Origin: Aestuariimicrobium soli
GTDB lineage: Bacteria; Actinomycetota; Actinomycetes; Propionibacteriales; Propionibacteriaceae
Assembly: GCF_051192575.1 (NCBI RefSeq)
Contig: NZ_JBPJSQ010000004.1
Location: 1 to 64,000, forward strand
Reading direction: 5' to 3'
Length of the DNA: 64,000 nt
The stretch's first letter is position 1. The number at the start of each line of letters is the position of its first letter. The notes under the pieces are model-generated. The model saw nothing but the letters and a program-made list of their open reading frames with translations. It made no database searches and was not told the origin of the DNA. Below are positions 15,987 to 23,447 of the stretch, piece by piece. Both the position numbers and the translations under genes were made by a program.

Positions 15987-16418
15987 ATGCCTCCCAAGAA
16001 GAAGGTTGCGGCCCTCGTCAAGGTCGCACTCAAGGCTGGCGCAGCCACTCCTGCTCCTCCGGTCGGTACCGCTCTCGGTCCGCACGGCGTGAACATCATG
16101 GAGTTCTGCAAGGCCTACAACGCCCAGACCGAGGCCCAGCGCGGCAACGTCGTCCCCGTCGAGATCACCATCTACGAGGACCGCACGTTCACCTTCGTGC
16201 TGAAGACCCCTCCGGCTGCTGAGCTGATCAAGAAGGCCGCCGGCCTCGACAAGGGCTCCGCCGCCCCACACAAGGACAAGGTCGGCAAGCTGACCCAGGC
16301 CCAGGTGCGCGAGATCGCCGAGACCAAGATGCCCGACCTCAACGCCAATGACGTCGAGGCCGCCATGAAGGTCGTCGCCGGCACCGCCCGCTCGATGGGT
16401 GTCACCGTCGAGGCCTGA
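15987..16418 (+). CDS. rplK: 50S ribosomal protein L11
   Basis: A 143-residue L11 with the N-terminal domain (VKVALKAGAATPAPPVGTALGPHGVNIMEFCKAYN) and the rRNA-binding C-terminal domain (from about residue 75). It binds the GTPase-associated centre of 23S rRNA and helps control factor-dependent GTP hydrolysis and the stringent response. ATG 15987 has AAAAGGA upstream. It is the first gene of the rplKA pair, 126 bases after nusG. Confidence 0.97.
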   Translation: MPPKKKVAALVKVALKAGAATPAPPVGTALGPHGVNIMEFCKAYNAQTEAQRGNVVPVEITIYEDRTFTFVLKTPPAAELIKKAAGLDKGSAAPHKDKVGKLTQAQVREIAETKMPDLNANDVEAAMKVVAGTARSMGVTVEA

Positions 16419-16544
16419 GCCCCGGCTCTCGAGTGAGCGGGGCACCGGCCTCGTCCACTCACCACGAATCAATCCCTGGGAGGGCCACGCGCCCGCACCA
16501 GAACTGGTGGATCAGCCCACGAGGCTGACATGAAAGGAACCAGC

Positions 16545-17252
16545 ATGAAGCGCAGCAAGGCTTACAACGCCGCCGCCGAAGCCATCAACGAGGACCAGCT
16601 CTACTCCGCGGAGCAGGCTGTCGTCCTCGTCAAGCAGGGTGCGGCTGCCAAGTTCGACGAGACCGTCGACGTCGCGATGCGGCTCGGCGTCGACCCCCGC
16701 AAGGCCGACCAGATGGTCCGCGGCACGGTCAACCTTCCGCACGGCACCGGCAAGACCGCACGGGTCCTGGTGTTTGCCACCGGCGAGAAGGCAGAGGCGG
16801 CCCGCGAGGCGGGCGCCGACGAGGTGGGCTCCGACGAGCTGATCGAGAAGGTGGCTGGCGGCTACCTCGACTTCGACTCGGTCGTGGCCACCCCCGACAT
16901 GATGGGCAAGGTCGGTCGTCTGGGTCGCGTGCTCGGCCCCCGCGGTCTGATGCCGAACCCCAAGACCGGCACCGTCACCATGGACGTCGCCAAGGCCGTC
17001 TCGGACATCAAGGGAGGCAAGATCGAGTTCCGCGTGGACCGTCACGCCAACCTGCACTTCCTGATCGGCAAGGCATCGTTCACCGCCGAGCAGCTCGCGG
17101 AGAACTACTTCGCCGCGCTCGACGAGGTGCTGCGTCTGAAGCCCTCGAGCTCGAAGGGTCGCTACATCAAGAAGATCACCATCAGCTCGACCATGGGCCC
17201 CGGTGTGAACCTTGACCCGGCCAAGACCAAGGCTGGCGACGCGGAGGCCTGA
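16545..17252 (+). CDS. rplA: 50S ribosomal protein L1
   Basis: A 235-residue L1: MKRSKAYNAAAEAI start, VARTxx-type GTGKTARVLVFA, GRVLGPRGLMPNPKTGTVT and the final ISSTMGPGVNLDPA. It forms the mobile L1 stalk and can repress its own mRNA. Start at ATG 16545 rather than the in-frame ATG 16530, because AAAGGA lies 6 bases before 16545 and the protein then begins like its homologues. A strong terminator follows. Confidence 0.96.
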   Translation: MKRSKAYNAAAEAINEDQLYSAEQAVVLVKQGAAAKFDETVDVAMRLGVDPRKADQMVRGTVNLPHGTGKTARVLVFATGEKAEAAREAGADEVGSDELIEKVAGGYLDFDSVVATPDMMGKVGRLGRVLGPRGLMPNPKTGTVTMDVAKAVSDIKGGKIEFRVDRHANLHFLIGKASFTAEQLAENYFAALDEVLRLKPSSSKGRYIKKITISSTMGPGVNLDPAKTKAGDAEA

Positions 17253-17284
17253 GCCTTCGCCGCCGACGCCCCGGCCGTCGCACC

Positions 17285-17316
17285 ACGGGCCGTCACCCCT
17301 CGGGGTGGCGGCCCGT
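17285..17316 (+). terminator. Terminator of rplK-rplA
   Basis: A 15-bp stem (17285-17299 with 17302-17316), one G-U pair, very tight loop, ending in CCCGTTCGCG. Confidence 0.75.
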
Positions 17317-17354
17317 TCGCGTTCTCGGGGGCGTGTGCGGGGTAGCGTCGGTGC

Positions 17355-18476
17355 GTGCCCACGACTGCGACCGCCCCGAACCCTCACCTCGGACGAGCCC
17401 GGTTGCTCGCCCAAGGGTTGCTCACGCGTCCCTATGACTCCCCGCACGCCGCCGTCGCCGCCCATGGGGCGATGCAGGGCCAGGACCTGCCGGGAGTGGT
17501 GGCGTCGGCCGCGCTCAGGGTGCGCGGCGGGGGCGTCGAGGCCGTGATCGCCGATCTCGACGCGGGCCGCCTGGTGCGCGGGTACCCGATGCGCGGCACC
17601 GTCTTCCTGATGGCCGCCGACGACGTGCTCTGGGTGCAGGAGTTGTGCAACCGGGCCATGCTCACGGCCCAGGAGAAGCGCCGCGGAAACCTGGGGCTCG
17701 AGGGTGAGCACGTCGAGCAGGCCTCGGAGCTCACCCAGCGGCTGCTCGCGGACGAACCTCGCGGCCTCGAGCGGACGGTACTGATGGAGCACTGGGCCGA
17801 GGCGGGGCTCGCACCCCAGGGCGGACGCGGCTACCACGTGCTCTCGTACCTCATCGGTCGGGGAGAGGTGGCCTTCGGCCCCTGGAACGGCAGCGACCAG
17901 AACGTCGTGCCGCGGGCCTGGCTGCCGGCCGCCAGCGACCTCGAGGGGCGGTTCAACGGCGACCGGGTGGCCGCGGCCGCCGAGTTGCTGCGCCGCTACC
18001 TCACCAGCCACGGCCCGGCGACGCTGCGTGACTTCGCGTGGTGGACGAAGCTGCCGCAGCGCGAGATCAAGCCGGCCTTCGCGCTCGTCGAGCCCGAGGT
18101 CGAACCCTTCGAGTGCCCGGGTCGACCCACGACCGGCGGGGTGCTCGACACCCTGTGGGCGCGGCCGGGGCTCTCGTCCGAGGTGGACGAGGTGCCCGAC
18201 CACGCACTGCTGCTGCCGGGGTTCGACGAGTTCATTCTCGGCTACCAGGATCGGCTGTTCGCGATGACTGCGACCGAGCACGAGGCCCTGGTGCCCGGCA
18301 ACAACGGCGTCTTCCGCAAGACCATGGTGCGCGACGGCCGGGTCGTCGGCACCTGGACGCGCGGCGGGCGGGTCGGGGCGCGCTCGTTCGAGACCACCTG
18401 GTTCGTCCGGGAGACGAAGAAGGCCGCTGGTGAGTACCAGCGGCTCTTCGACGCGTTTCCGTTCCCCTCCCCCTGA
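17355..18476 (+). CDS. AlkZ-like winged-helix DNA glycosylase family protein
   Basis: A 373-residue member of the HTH_42 family, which includes Streptomyces AlkZ (interstrand crosslink glycosylase) and E. coli YcaQ. Typical blocks are ARLLAQGLLTRP, an AMQGQDLPG segment matching the catalytic Q-x-Q motif, YPMRGTVFL, GRGYHVLSYLIGRGEV, FAWWTKLP and LLPGFDEFILGYQDR. Such enzymes remove bulky alkylated bases and often protect producers of DNA-damaging agents. No biosynthetic cluster is adjacent, so general repair is likelier. TAGCGT ends 6 bases before GTG 17355 (leaderless). It is inserted between rplA and rplJ. Confidence 0.83.
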   Translation: MPTTATAPNPHLGRARLLAQGLLTRPYDSPHAAVAAHGAMQGQDLPGVVASAALRVRGGGVEAVIADLDAGRLVRGYPMRGTVFLMAADDVLWVQELCNRAMLTAQEKRRGNLGLEGEHVEQASELTQRLLADEPRGLERTVLMEHWAEAGLAPQGGRGYHVLSYLIGRGEVAFGPWNGSDQNVVPRAWLPAASDLEGRFNGDRVAAAAELLRRYLTSHGPATLRDFAWWTKLPQREIKPAFALVEPEVEPFECPGRPTTGGVLDTLWARPGLSSEVDEVPDHALLLPGFDEFILGYQDRLFAMTATEHEALVPGNNGVFRKTMVRDGRVVGTWTRGGRVGARSFETTWFVRETKKAAGEYQRLFDAFPFPSP

Positions 18477-18505
18477 ATCACGCTGTCAAGGGGGACGAGC
18501 GTGGC

Positions 18506-19240
18506 TCAGCTCGCGGGGCGAACGGCCTTGTAGAACGGCATCGTGCTCATGGCGACCTTCTGCACCGGGGTTCCCGGACGAGAGGCGTGGATCACGTAGC
18601 CGCTGCCGACGTAGATGCCCACGTGGCCACCGGAGTAGAAGCCGACGATGTCGCCGGGCTTGAGGTTGGCCTTCGAGACGGCGGTGCCGTACGACAGCTG
18701 CGAGTAGCTGGTGCGGGGCACGGTGATGCCCGCCGCACGCCACGAGGCGCCGGTCAGGCCCGAGCAGTCGTAGGCCGACGGCCCGGTCGCGCCGTAGGAG
18801 TACGGCTTGCCGATCTGCGCGTAGGCGAAGGTGACGGCCTTCTGGGCGCGGGTGGTGGTCGTGGTCAGGGCACGCTTGCCGCCGGCACCCACGCGCAGCC
18901 ACTGGATAGTCTTGTAGTCGAGCACGCCGGTGACGGGGAGCAGGCGCGTGTACTGGTAGTTCTTGACGGCCTTCACCGTGTAGGTGTTGTAGTGGCCGGT
19001 GACACCCACGGGGAAGCCCACGTTGTTGAGCGACTTCTGCAGCGCGGTCACGTAGTAGCTGCGGGTGTTGTACTTCGCCGAGGTGTTCGTGCGGTTCGCC
19101 CAGTACATGGAGCAGTACACGTTCGGCGTGGTGGTGCAGGTGGCGGCTTGGGCCGATTGCACAGGGCCAGCGACGAGCATGCCAGCCCCGAGTGCGAGGG
19201 AGGCCACCGCGGTGGCCAGGGTGTTACGGAGCTTGGACAT
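18506..19240 (-). CDS. Secreted NlpC/P60 peptidoglycan hydrolase with peptidoglycan-binding domain
   Basis: A 244-residue exported enzyme. A signal peptide of about 32 residues (MSKLRNTLATAVASLALGAG, then ending AQA-A) precedes a peptidoglycan-binding-like domain (about 62-116: VTALQKSLNNVGFPVG, TGHYNTYTVKAVKNYQ). An NlpC/P60 domain follows (about 130-240) with catalytic Cys159 in YDCSG, His206 in GGHVGIY and His218 in VIHASRPG. It should cleave stem-peptide bonds in the wall. ATG 19240 has AGAGGGGA upstream. Expressed from its own promoter at 19323-19351. Confidence 0.92.
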   Translation of the reverse strand: MSKLRNTLATAVASLALGAGMLVAGPVQSAQAATCTTTPNVYCSMYWANRTNTSAKYNTRSYYVTALQKSLNNVGFPVGVTGHYNTYTVKAVKNYQYTRLLPVTGVLDYKTIQWLRVGAGGKRALTTTTTRAQKAVTFAYAQIGKPYSYGATGPSAYDCSGLTGASWRAAGITVPRTSYSQLSYGTAVSKANLKPGDIVGFYSGGHVGIYVGSGYVIHASRPGTPVQKVAMSTMPFYKAVRPAS

Positions 19241-19529
19241 GGAGTCCCCTCTGGTCGTTCACCGGGGGTAGACGAGGCCGGCGATTGGTTGCTGGGCCGT
19301 CGTTCCGTCCAACGGCTCTGGAAGCATAAGCTCTCAACTTCTCTCAGACAAAATTCAGCTTGGATTCACGCGGGGTGGCGGCTGGACCTGTGATCCGGCT
19401 GTGGCTACGCGCGCAGGCGTGCGCAAGAGATCACATCGGTGTGATCTTCAACCGTTGAGCTCTCAGGGGACCGTCGATGCCCTCACCTCAGCGACCGCTG
19501 GTCGACCGACGACGGTTCAGTGCGCGCCG
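19241..19529. other. Intergenic region upstream of the NlpC/P60 gene
   Basis: About 290 bases holding the promoter and leader of the NlpC/P60 gene and, toward the right, sequence without recognisable coding content that leads into the response-regulator remnant. The stretch 19320-19375 is unusually A+T-rich for this genome. Confidence 0.4.
19323..19351 (-). promoter_or_regulatory. Sigma-A-type promoter of the NlpC/P60 gene
   Basis: On the minus strand TTGTCT (19346-19351), 17-base spacer, TATGCT (19323-19328), in an A+T-rich stretch. It leaves a leader of about 75 bases. Confidence 0.7.
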
Positions 19530-19690
19530 CGACTCGATGTGTTGCGATAACAGCACGACCGGTGTCGGAGGAGTCCACGCGCGAATCTCGCGGGCGGCCT
19601 CGATGCCCTCGGCGTCGTGGGGCATGCGCACGTCGAGCACCACCACGTCGGGACGATGCGCCCGCACCTGCGCCACGGCGGTGGGGGCGG
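19530..19690 (-). pseudogene. Remnant of a response-regulator receiver domain
   Basis: Reading the minus strand, about 50 codons encode VAQVRAHRPDVVVLDVRMPH, then EGIEAAREIRAWTPPTPVVLLSQHIES. This is the central part of a NarL/LuxR-type receiver domain with the phosphoacceptor Asp (LDVRMP) and the T/S switch region. The first 40 or so residues and everything after the fourth strand are missing, including the HTH domain. On its 5-prime side the sequence switches directly into the membrane-protein remnant. It is not expected to be functional. Confidence 0.7.
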
Positions 19691-20081
19691 TTGGCCCGGC
19701 TACGTCGGCTACTTCGCCCTGGTCTTCAGCAATTTCGACACCCTCGACATGGCCCGCAACGGGGCGCCCGCCACCGTGCTCAAAGGCACGCCTGCCGAGA
19801 CGCTCGGCATGTGGGTCTTCCTCATCGTCGTGGCCGGCAACCTGCTGGGCACCCTGCTGCTCGGAGTGTCGATCATCATCGGACGACGTCGCCTCGCCGG
19901 GCTGATGCCCTGGTGGGCGGGGCTGCTGGTGATCGGGTGGCCCCTCGGGCACATCATCAACCTGGTCGTGACGAACGAATGGTTCGCGGTGGCCGCTGAC
20001 GTGCTCGAGGTGATCGGACTGGTGTTCGTGGCGCGGGGGGCGCTGCGACGCGATGCCGAACAGGCGGGTCGCGCCGCGTGA
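19691..20081 (+). pseudogene. 5-prime-truncated membrane protein
   Basis: About 130 codons in one frame encode three or four membrane segments: MWVFLIVVAGNLLGTLLLGV, MPWWAGLLVIGWPLGHIINL and VLEVIGLVFVARGAL. There is no promoter or ribosome site, because the upstream flank is the response-regulator remnant. An ATG at 19749 could start a 110-residue protein. I do not recognise the family; it looks like the tail of a small integral membrane protein whose N-terminus was lost in the same event that cut the regulator. Confidence 0.55.
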
Positions 20082-20116
20082 GCGGACAGGTGAAGAGCGG
20101 GGGGCGCTCGTCCGAT

Positions 20117-20145
20117 TTGGACGCGTGCCCCCCGTGCCGTATCGT
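20117..20145 (+). promoter_or_regulatory. Promoter of the rplJ-rplL operon
   Basis: TTGGAC (20117-20122), 17-base spacer, TATCGT (20140-20145), about 185 bases upstream of rplJ. Confidence 0.65.
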
Positions 20146-20149
20146 TTCC

Positions 20150-20285
20150 GAGGTACCGAAGACCGCCGGTGGAGAGATCCCCAAGGTTGGTGGCAACACC
20201 AACGCCCGCGCAGGACAGCTGAGATGAGAACGTGGCCCGGCCACGTGATCGCCCCGAAGCCCTGCGCTCGGGGCTTTTTGTTTGT
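20150..20285 (+). promoter_or_regulatory. Ribosomal protein L10 leader with attenuator-like hairpin
   Basis: Long structured leader before rplJ. The stretch around 20155-20185 (GAAGACCGCCGGTGGAGAGA and beyond) resembles the L10(L12)4-binding leader of bacterial rplJL operons. A short stem (20230-20236 with 20240-20246) follows. Then comes GCCCCGA (20251-20257) pairing with TCGGGGC (20268-20274) directly before TTTTTGTTTG, an intrinsic-terminator shape about 50 bases before the ATG. This suggests feedback control of L10/L12 by leader binding, possibly with attenuation. Confidence 0.7.
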
Positions 20286-20329
20286 CCGGCGGATGACGGT
20301 GTCAATCCAGGAAGTGGGAAGGAGACGCA

Positions 20330-20962
20330 ATGGCGAGGCCTGACAAGGCAGCGGCGGTTGCCGAGCTGAAGGAACAGTTTTCTTCGGCCGACGCCGTGGT
20401 GCTGACCGAGTACCGAGGACTCTCTGTGGCCAACCTCAAGGACCTTCGTCGGTCCCTGGGGCAGGACGCCACCTACGCCGTTGCGAAGAACACCCTGACC
20501 ACGATTGCTGCCCGCGAAGCGGGTATCGAGGGTCTCGACGAGCAGCTCGTCGGCCCCACCGCAATCGCGTTCGTGAACGGAGACGTTGCCTCCGTCGCGA
20601 AGGGTCTGCGTGACTTCGCAAAGGCCAACCCGCTTCTGGTCATCAAGGGTGGTGTCATGGACGGTCGCGTCCTTGATGCCGACGAGGTCAAGAAGTTGGC
20701 CGATCTCGAGTCGCGCGAGGTTCTGCTCGCGAAGCTCGCCGGTGGCATGCAGGCCAACCTGCAGCGCGCCGTCTTCATGCTTGCCGCTCCGCTCTCGCAG
20801 GCTGCCCGTGCTCTGGGTGCCCTCGAGACCGCCGCTCAGGCAGACCCTGGTGTCATCGGTGGGGCCGGCGAGGCTCCTGCCGTTGAGGCCGATCAGAAGC
20901 AGGACGAAACCGCCGCCGACGCGGCAGACGACAACACCGCCGCCGCGGCGGAGACTGAGTAA
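20330..20962 (+). CDS. rplJ: 50S ribosomal protein L10
   Basis: A 210-residue L10. The N-terminal rRNA- and L11-contacting domain reads VVLTEYRGLSVANLKDLRRSLG and KNTLTTIAAREAG. A C-terminal helix recruits L7/L12 dimers. The final 45 residues are an acidic Ala/Asp/Glu-rich extension common in actinobacteria. L10 with L7/L12 forms the ribosomal stalk. Strong ribosome site GGAAGGAG before ATG 20330. Likely autoregulated through the leader upstream. rplL follows after 15 bases. Confidence 0.97.
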   Translation: MARPDKAAAVAELKEQFSSADAVVLTEYRGLSVANLKDLRRSLGQDATYAVAKNTLTTIAAREAGIEGLDEQLVGPTAIAFVNGDVASVAKGLRDFAKANPLLVIKGGVMDGRVLDADEVKKLADLESREVLLAKLAGGMQANLQRAVFMLAAPLSQAARALGALETAAQADPGVIGGAGEAPAVEADQKQDETAADAADDNTAAAAETE

Positions 20963-20977
20963 GGAAGGACGCCCATC

Positions 20978-21373
20978 ATGGCGAAGCTCAACAACGAAGA
21001 GCTCCTTGAGGCTTTCAAGGAGATGACCCTGATCGAGCTCTCTGAGTTCGTGAAGCAGTTCGAGGAGACCTTCGGCGTCACCGCCGCTGCTCCCGTGGCC
21101 GTGGCCGCTGCCGCTCCTGCTGCCGGCGGCGCCGGTGGCGACGAGGCTGCTGCCGAGGAGTCGGACGAGGTCGACGTGATCCTCGAGTCGGCTGGCGACA
21201 AGAAGATCGGCGTCATCAAGGAGGTGCGCGCTCTCACCTCGCTCGGCCTGAAGGAGGCCAAGGACCTGGTGGAGGCCGCTCCGAAGCCGATCCTCGAGAA
21301 GGTCAAGAAGGACGTCGCCGCCAAGGCCAAGGAGCAGCTCGAGGCTGCTGGCGCCACCGTCACCGTCAAGTGA
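20978..21373 (+). CDS. rplL: 50S ribosomal protein L7/L12
   Basis: A 131-residue L7/L12: N-terminal dimerisation helices (ELLEAFKEMTLIELSEFVKQFEE), Ala/Gly-rich hinge (about 35-60) and the globular C-terminal domain (VDVILESAGDKKIGVIKEVR, SLGLKEAKDLVEAAPK). It recruits and activates translational GTPases. AAGGAAGG precedes ATG 20978. A long terminator hairpin ends the operon, and a 20-kb polysaccharide locus then separates it from rpoB. Confidence 0.97.
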   Translation: MAKLNNEELLEAFKEMTLIELSEFVKQFEETFGVTAAAPVAVAAAAPAAGGAGGDEAAAEESDEVDVILESAGDKKIGVIKEVRALTSLGLKEAKDLVEAAPKPILEKVKKDVAAKAKEQLEAAGATVTVK

Positions 21374-21430
21374 TCTGGGCGGGTTCGCCCGCTTCGCTCA
21401 CGTACGCCTGAAGAAGGCGGACGAGACACT

Positions 21431-21467
21431 GCTCAAGGCTGGTCCCCTGATGGGGGCCAGCCTTGAG
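21431..21467 (+). terminator. Terminator of rplJ-rplL
   Basis: A 16-bp stem (21432-21447 with 21452-21467), one T-G pair, four-base loop TGAT. It closes the ribosomal operon at the left border of the polysaccharide locus. Confidence 0.8.
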
Positions 21468-21545
21468 TGCTTGGTGGGGCTCGACACGGGCCAGACCCTT
21501 GTCGGCGCGGGGAGATGTGACCCGCACGCACGCTACGTTGCTCGC

Positions 21546-21677
21546 ATGGGTGTGCCGCACGCAGACGTGCAGATCGTGGGCCACGACGCCCATCGGGGGT
21601 TCGGTGGATTCAGCGCAGTGGTGGCCAACGCAATGGTGATCAGCGCACGCTCCGGCCAGCCAGAGGCCGGTGCCTGA
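21546..21677 (+). CDS. Putative 43-residue leaderless small protein
   Basis: ATG 21546 follows TACGTT by 6 bases, the same leaderless geometry as other genes here. The ORF ends in TGATG, sharing bases with the ATG of the asparagine-synthetase-like gene. About 77 percent of its third codon positions are G or C by my count, compatible with coding. The peptide begins MGVPHADVQIVGHDAH and has Gly/Phe- and Ala/Val-rich middle parts; there is no Cys, no signal peptide and no known motif. It may be a real small protein or simply a translated leader that couples translation to the next gene, whose own ribosome site is weak. Confidence 0.4.
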   Translation: MGVPHADVQIVGHDAHRGFGGFSAVVANAMVISARSGQPEAGA

Positions 21678-23365
21678 TGTCTGGCTACATCCTCTGTGTG
21701 ATCGATGACGATCGAGTGGAGAACCTCCAGTCAATCTTCCGGGCCGACGAGACGCAGACCTTGCCGCTCAGTTCTGGTCGAACCCTGCTGTACGTGTCGA
21801 ACTCGGGCCTGCTCAACGCCGAAGGGCTGTTCCAGGGCTACGCCATCGATCACACGGGCGAGTCGATGATCTTCGGGTTGGCAGGGCCGCGGTCCACCCC
21901 CGATCCAAGCCGCCCGCTCGAGGGTTCCTACCTGGTGGCGCGCGTCGAGAGCTCGGCAGTGCGGGTGAGCACCGATGTCTTCGGGTTCGTGCCGATGATG
22001 TGGACCCAAGGGCCGAACTTCGTCGCTGCCTCTGACTCCTTCCTGTCGCTCGTCACGCTGCGGCGGGTGTTGGGGCTCTCCTGCAGCCCGGACGAGGTGA
22101 CCATTCGGGGGCGAATGTGGTTGAACTCGATGAGCCTTCAGCAGTTGGGTACTGACACCTACTGCGCCGAGATCAAGTACGTGACACCGGGTACCGAACT
22201 GCGCATCGACGCCGACGACTGCAGCGTCCAGCTGGCCCCGCTCGACCTCGTGGCGCATTACTCCGGATCGTTCGCGTCGCATGAGGAGGCCGTGACCGAA
22301 TCCGCCAGCCGGATGGTGCGGGTGATGCGCACCTACGCCGAGGCCGGCGGCCTCATCTCCCTGGGACTCTCGGGTGGAACTGACTCCCGGCTGTGTCTCG
22401 CGGCGGGCCTGGCCGCTGATGTCGGCGACGCGCTGCACGTGGCATCGAAGAACAACGGAACCCCGGATTACCAGGTGGCGCTTGACCTCTCGGAGCGCTT
22501 CGGCTTCCCCCTGAACCGGACTGACGCCCGTCTCAGGGGAGACGTGTCGCCCATCGACCATGCGGCGACGTGGGCAGGCACATCGCTGGGCCTCTACGAC
22601 GCCACGTACACGCCGCCAGCTGTCAGTCGGCGATCGGTGCCGTACTTCTCCGTGGGTGGTCAGGGAGCCGAGATCTCCAAGGGGAACTTTGGTTGGCGTC
22701 CCCTGTCCTCCATCAACATGCCAGCGGAAGGGCAGGAGCAGTGCAGGCGAGCGCTTCGCCTGATCGGCGCTGATGAGGACGATCGGTGGGGGTCGGAGTG
22801 GCACTACCTGGCCTTCCGCAACGCCATCCACGGGGGGCGAGCCGGGCTGTCGAGCGAGTACATCTCGAGGCCCGCGGCCCAGGTCCCGCTCATCGGCCTG
22901 AGCCGCTCTCCGCTCAACGACCTGCCCGCCCCCAGGAAGGCAGGCAAGTCGATCATCCTGGACACCCTCATCAAACTCAGCCCGCAGCTGGCGACCGTTC
23001 CGTTCGATGACCACCGCAAGGATGTCGGTGACGACTACGTGGGCGAGCGGCTGGCGAAGCTCGGCGGGCAGCTCGATGCTCGTGCCCTGTCGTCCTACCG
23101 GCGTGAAGGAACGCCGAGACTCGGTCACGGGGTGATCGGGACCCAGATCGACCTGGCGCGCCGCGCGGGATTCACCGGCGGGCTCGCACCCCGCGACCTG
23201 ATGCCGAGCGTGTCGAGGTCTTTGGCCGTCTTCGACGGTCTGGTGTCGCCCCAGGTGCGCGAGGCACTTGAATCGATCGACCCGATGAGCACCACACGGT
23301 TGGGCGCCGCGAGTCGCCCGGCGGGGGCGATGGGCAAGCTGGTGGGAATCGGCGTGCTCGCCTGA
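21677..23365 (+). CDS. Asparagine-synthetase-like protein lacking the glutaminase cysteine
   Basis: A 562-residue protein with the architecture of asparagine synthetase B. The C-terminal half has the ATP-pyrophosphatase P-loop LSGGTDSRLCLAAG (residues 231-244), which adenylates a carboxylate. The N-terminal 200 residues resemble the glutamine amidotransferase fold (LEGSYLVARV, VSTDVFGFVPMMW) but begin MSGYILC, without Cys at position 2, so glutamine hydrolysis by the usual route is not expected. Related proteins in polysaccharide loci amidate uronic acids. Amidation of the ManNAcA made in this island is an attractive but unproven role. First full gene of the island, coupled by TGATG to a small ORF. 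Confidence 0.7.
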   Translation: MSGYILCVIDDDRVENLQSIFRADETQTLPLSSGRTLLYVSNSGLLNAEGLFQGYAIDHTGESMIFGLAGPRSTPDPSRPLEGSYLVARVESSAVRVSTDVFGFVPMMWTQGPNFVAASDSFLSLVTLRRVLGLSCSPDEVTIRGRMWLNSMSLQQLGTDTYCAEIKYVTPGTELRIDADDCSVQLAPLDLVAHYSGSFASHEEAVTESASRMVRVMRTYAEAGGLISLGLSGGTDSRLCLAAGLAADVGDALHVASKNNGTPDYQVALDLSERFGFPLNRTDARLRGDVSPIDHAATWAGTSLGLYDATYTPPAVSRRSVPYFSVGGQGAEISKGNFGWRPLSSINMPAEGQEQCRRALRLIGADEDDRWGSEWHYLAFRNAIHGGRAGLSSEYISRPAAQVPLIGLSRSPLNDLPAPRKAGKSIILDTLIKLSPQLATVPFDDHRKDVGDDYVGERLAKLGGQLDARALSSYRREGTPRLGHGVIGTQIDLARRAGFTGGLAPRDLMPSVSRSLAVFDGLVSPQVREALESIDPMSTTRLGAASRPAGAMGKLVGIGVLA

Positions 23366-23447
23366 CTGGGAGGTCCTGGGAGGGTATCTCCGACGACGGT
23401 GGCGAGCGGACGACCCCAGGTCGGCAGGGTCGACTAGCGTGACGGGG

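Noticed and set aside
19488..20330. Single 280-codon minus-strand gene covering the whole scar region
   Set aside because: Only about 50 codons resemble a response regulator; the rest is antisense to a membrane-protein frame and the L10 leader.
21546..23365. Lasso-peptide cluster (small precursor plus asparagine-synthetase-like cyclase)
   Set aside because: The small ORF lacks the conserved leader Thr and a core with a ring-forming Asp/Glu at position 7-9, and there is no B1/B2 protease or exporter specific to it; the setting is a polysaccharide locus.
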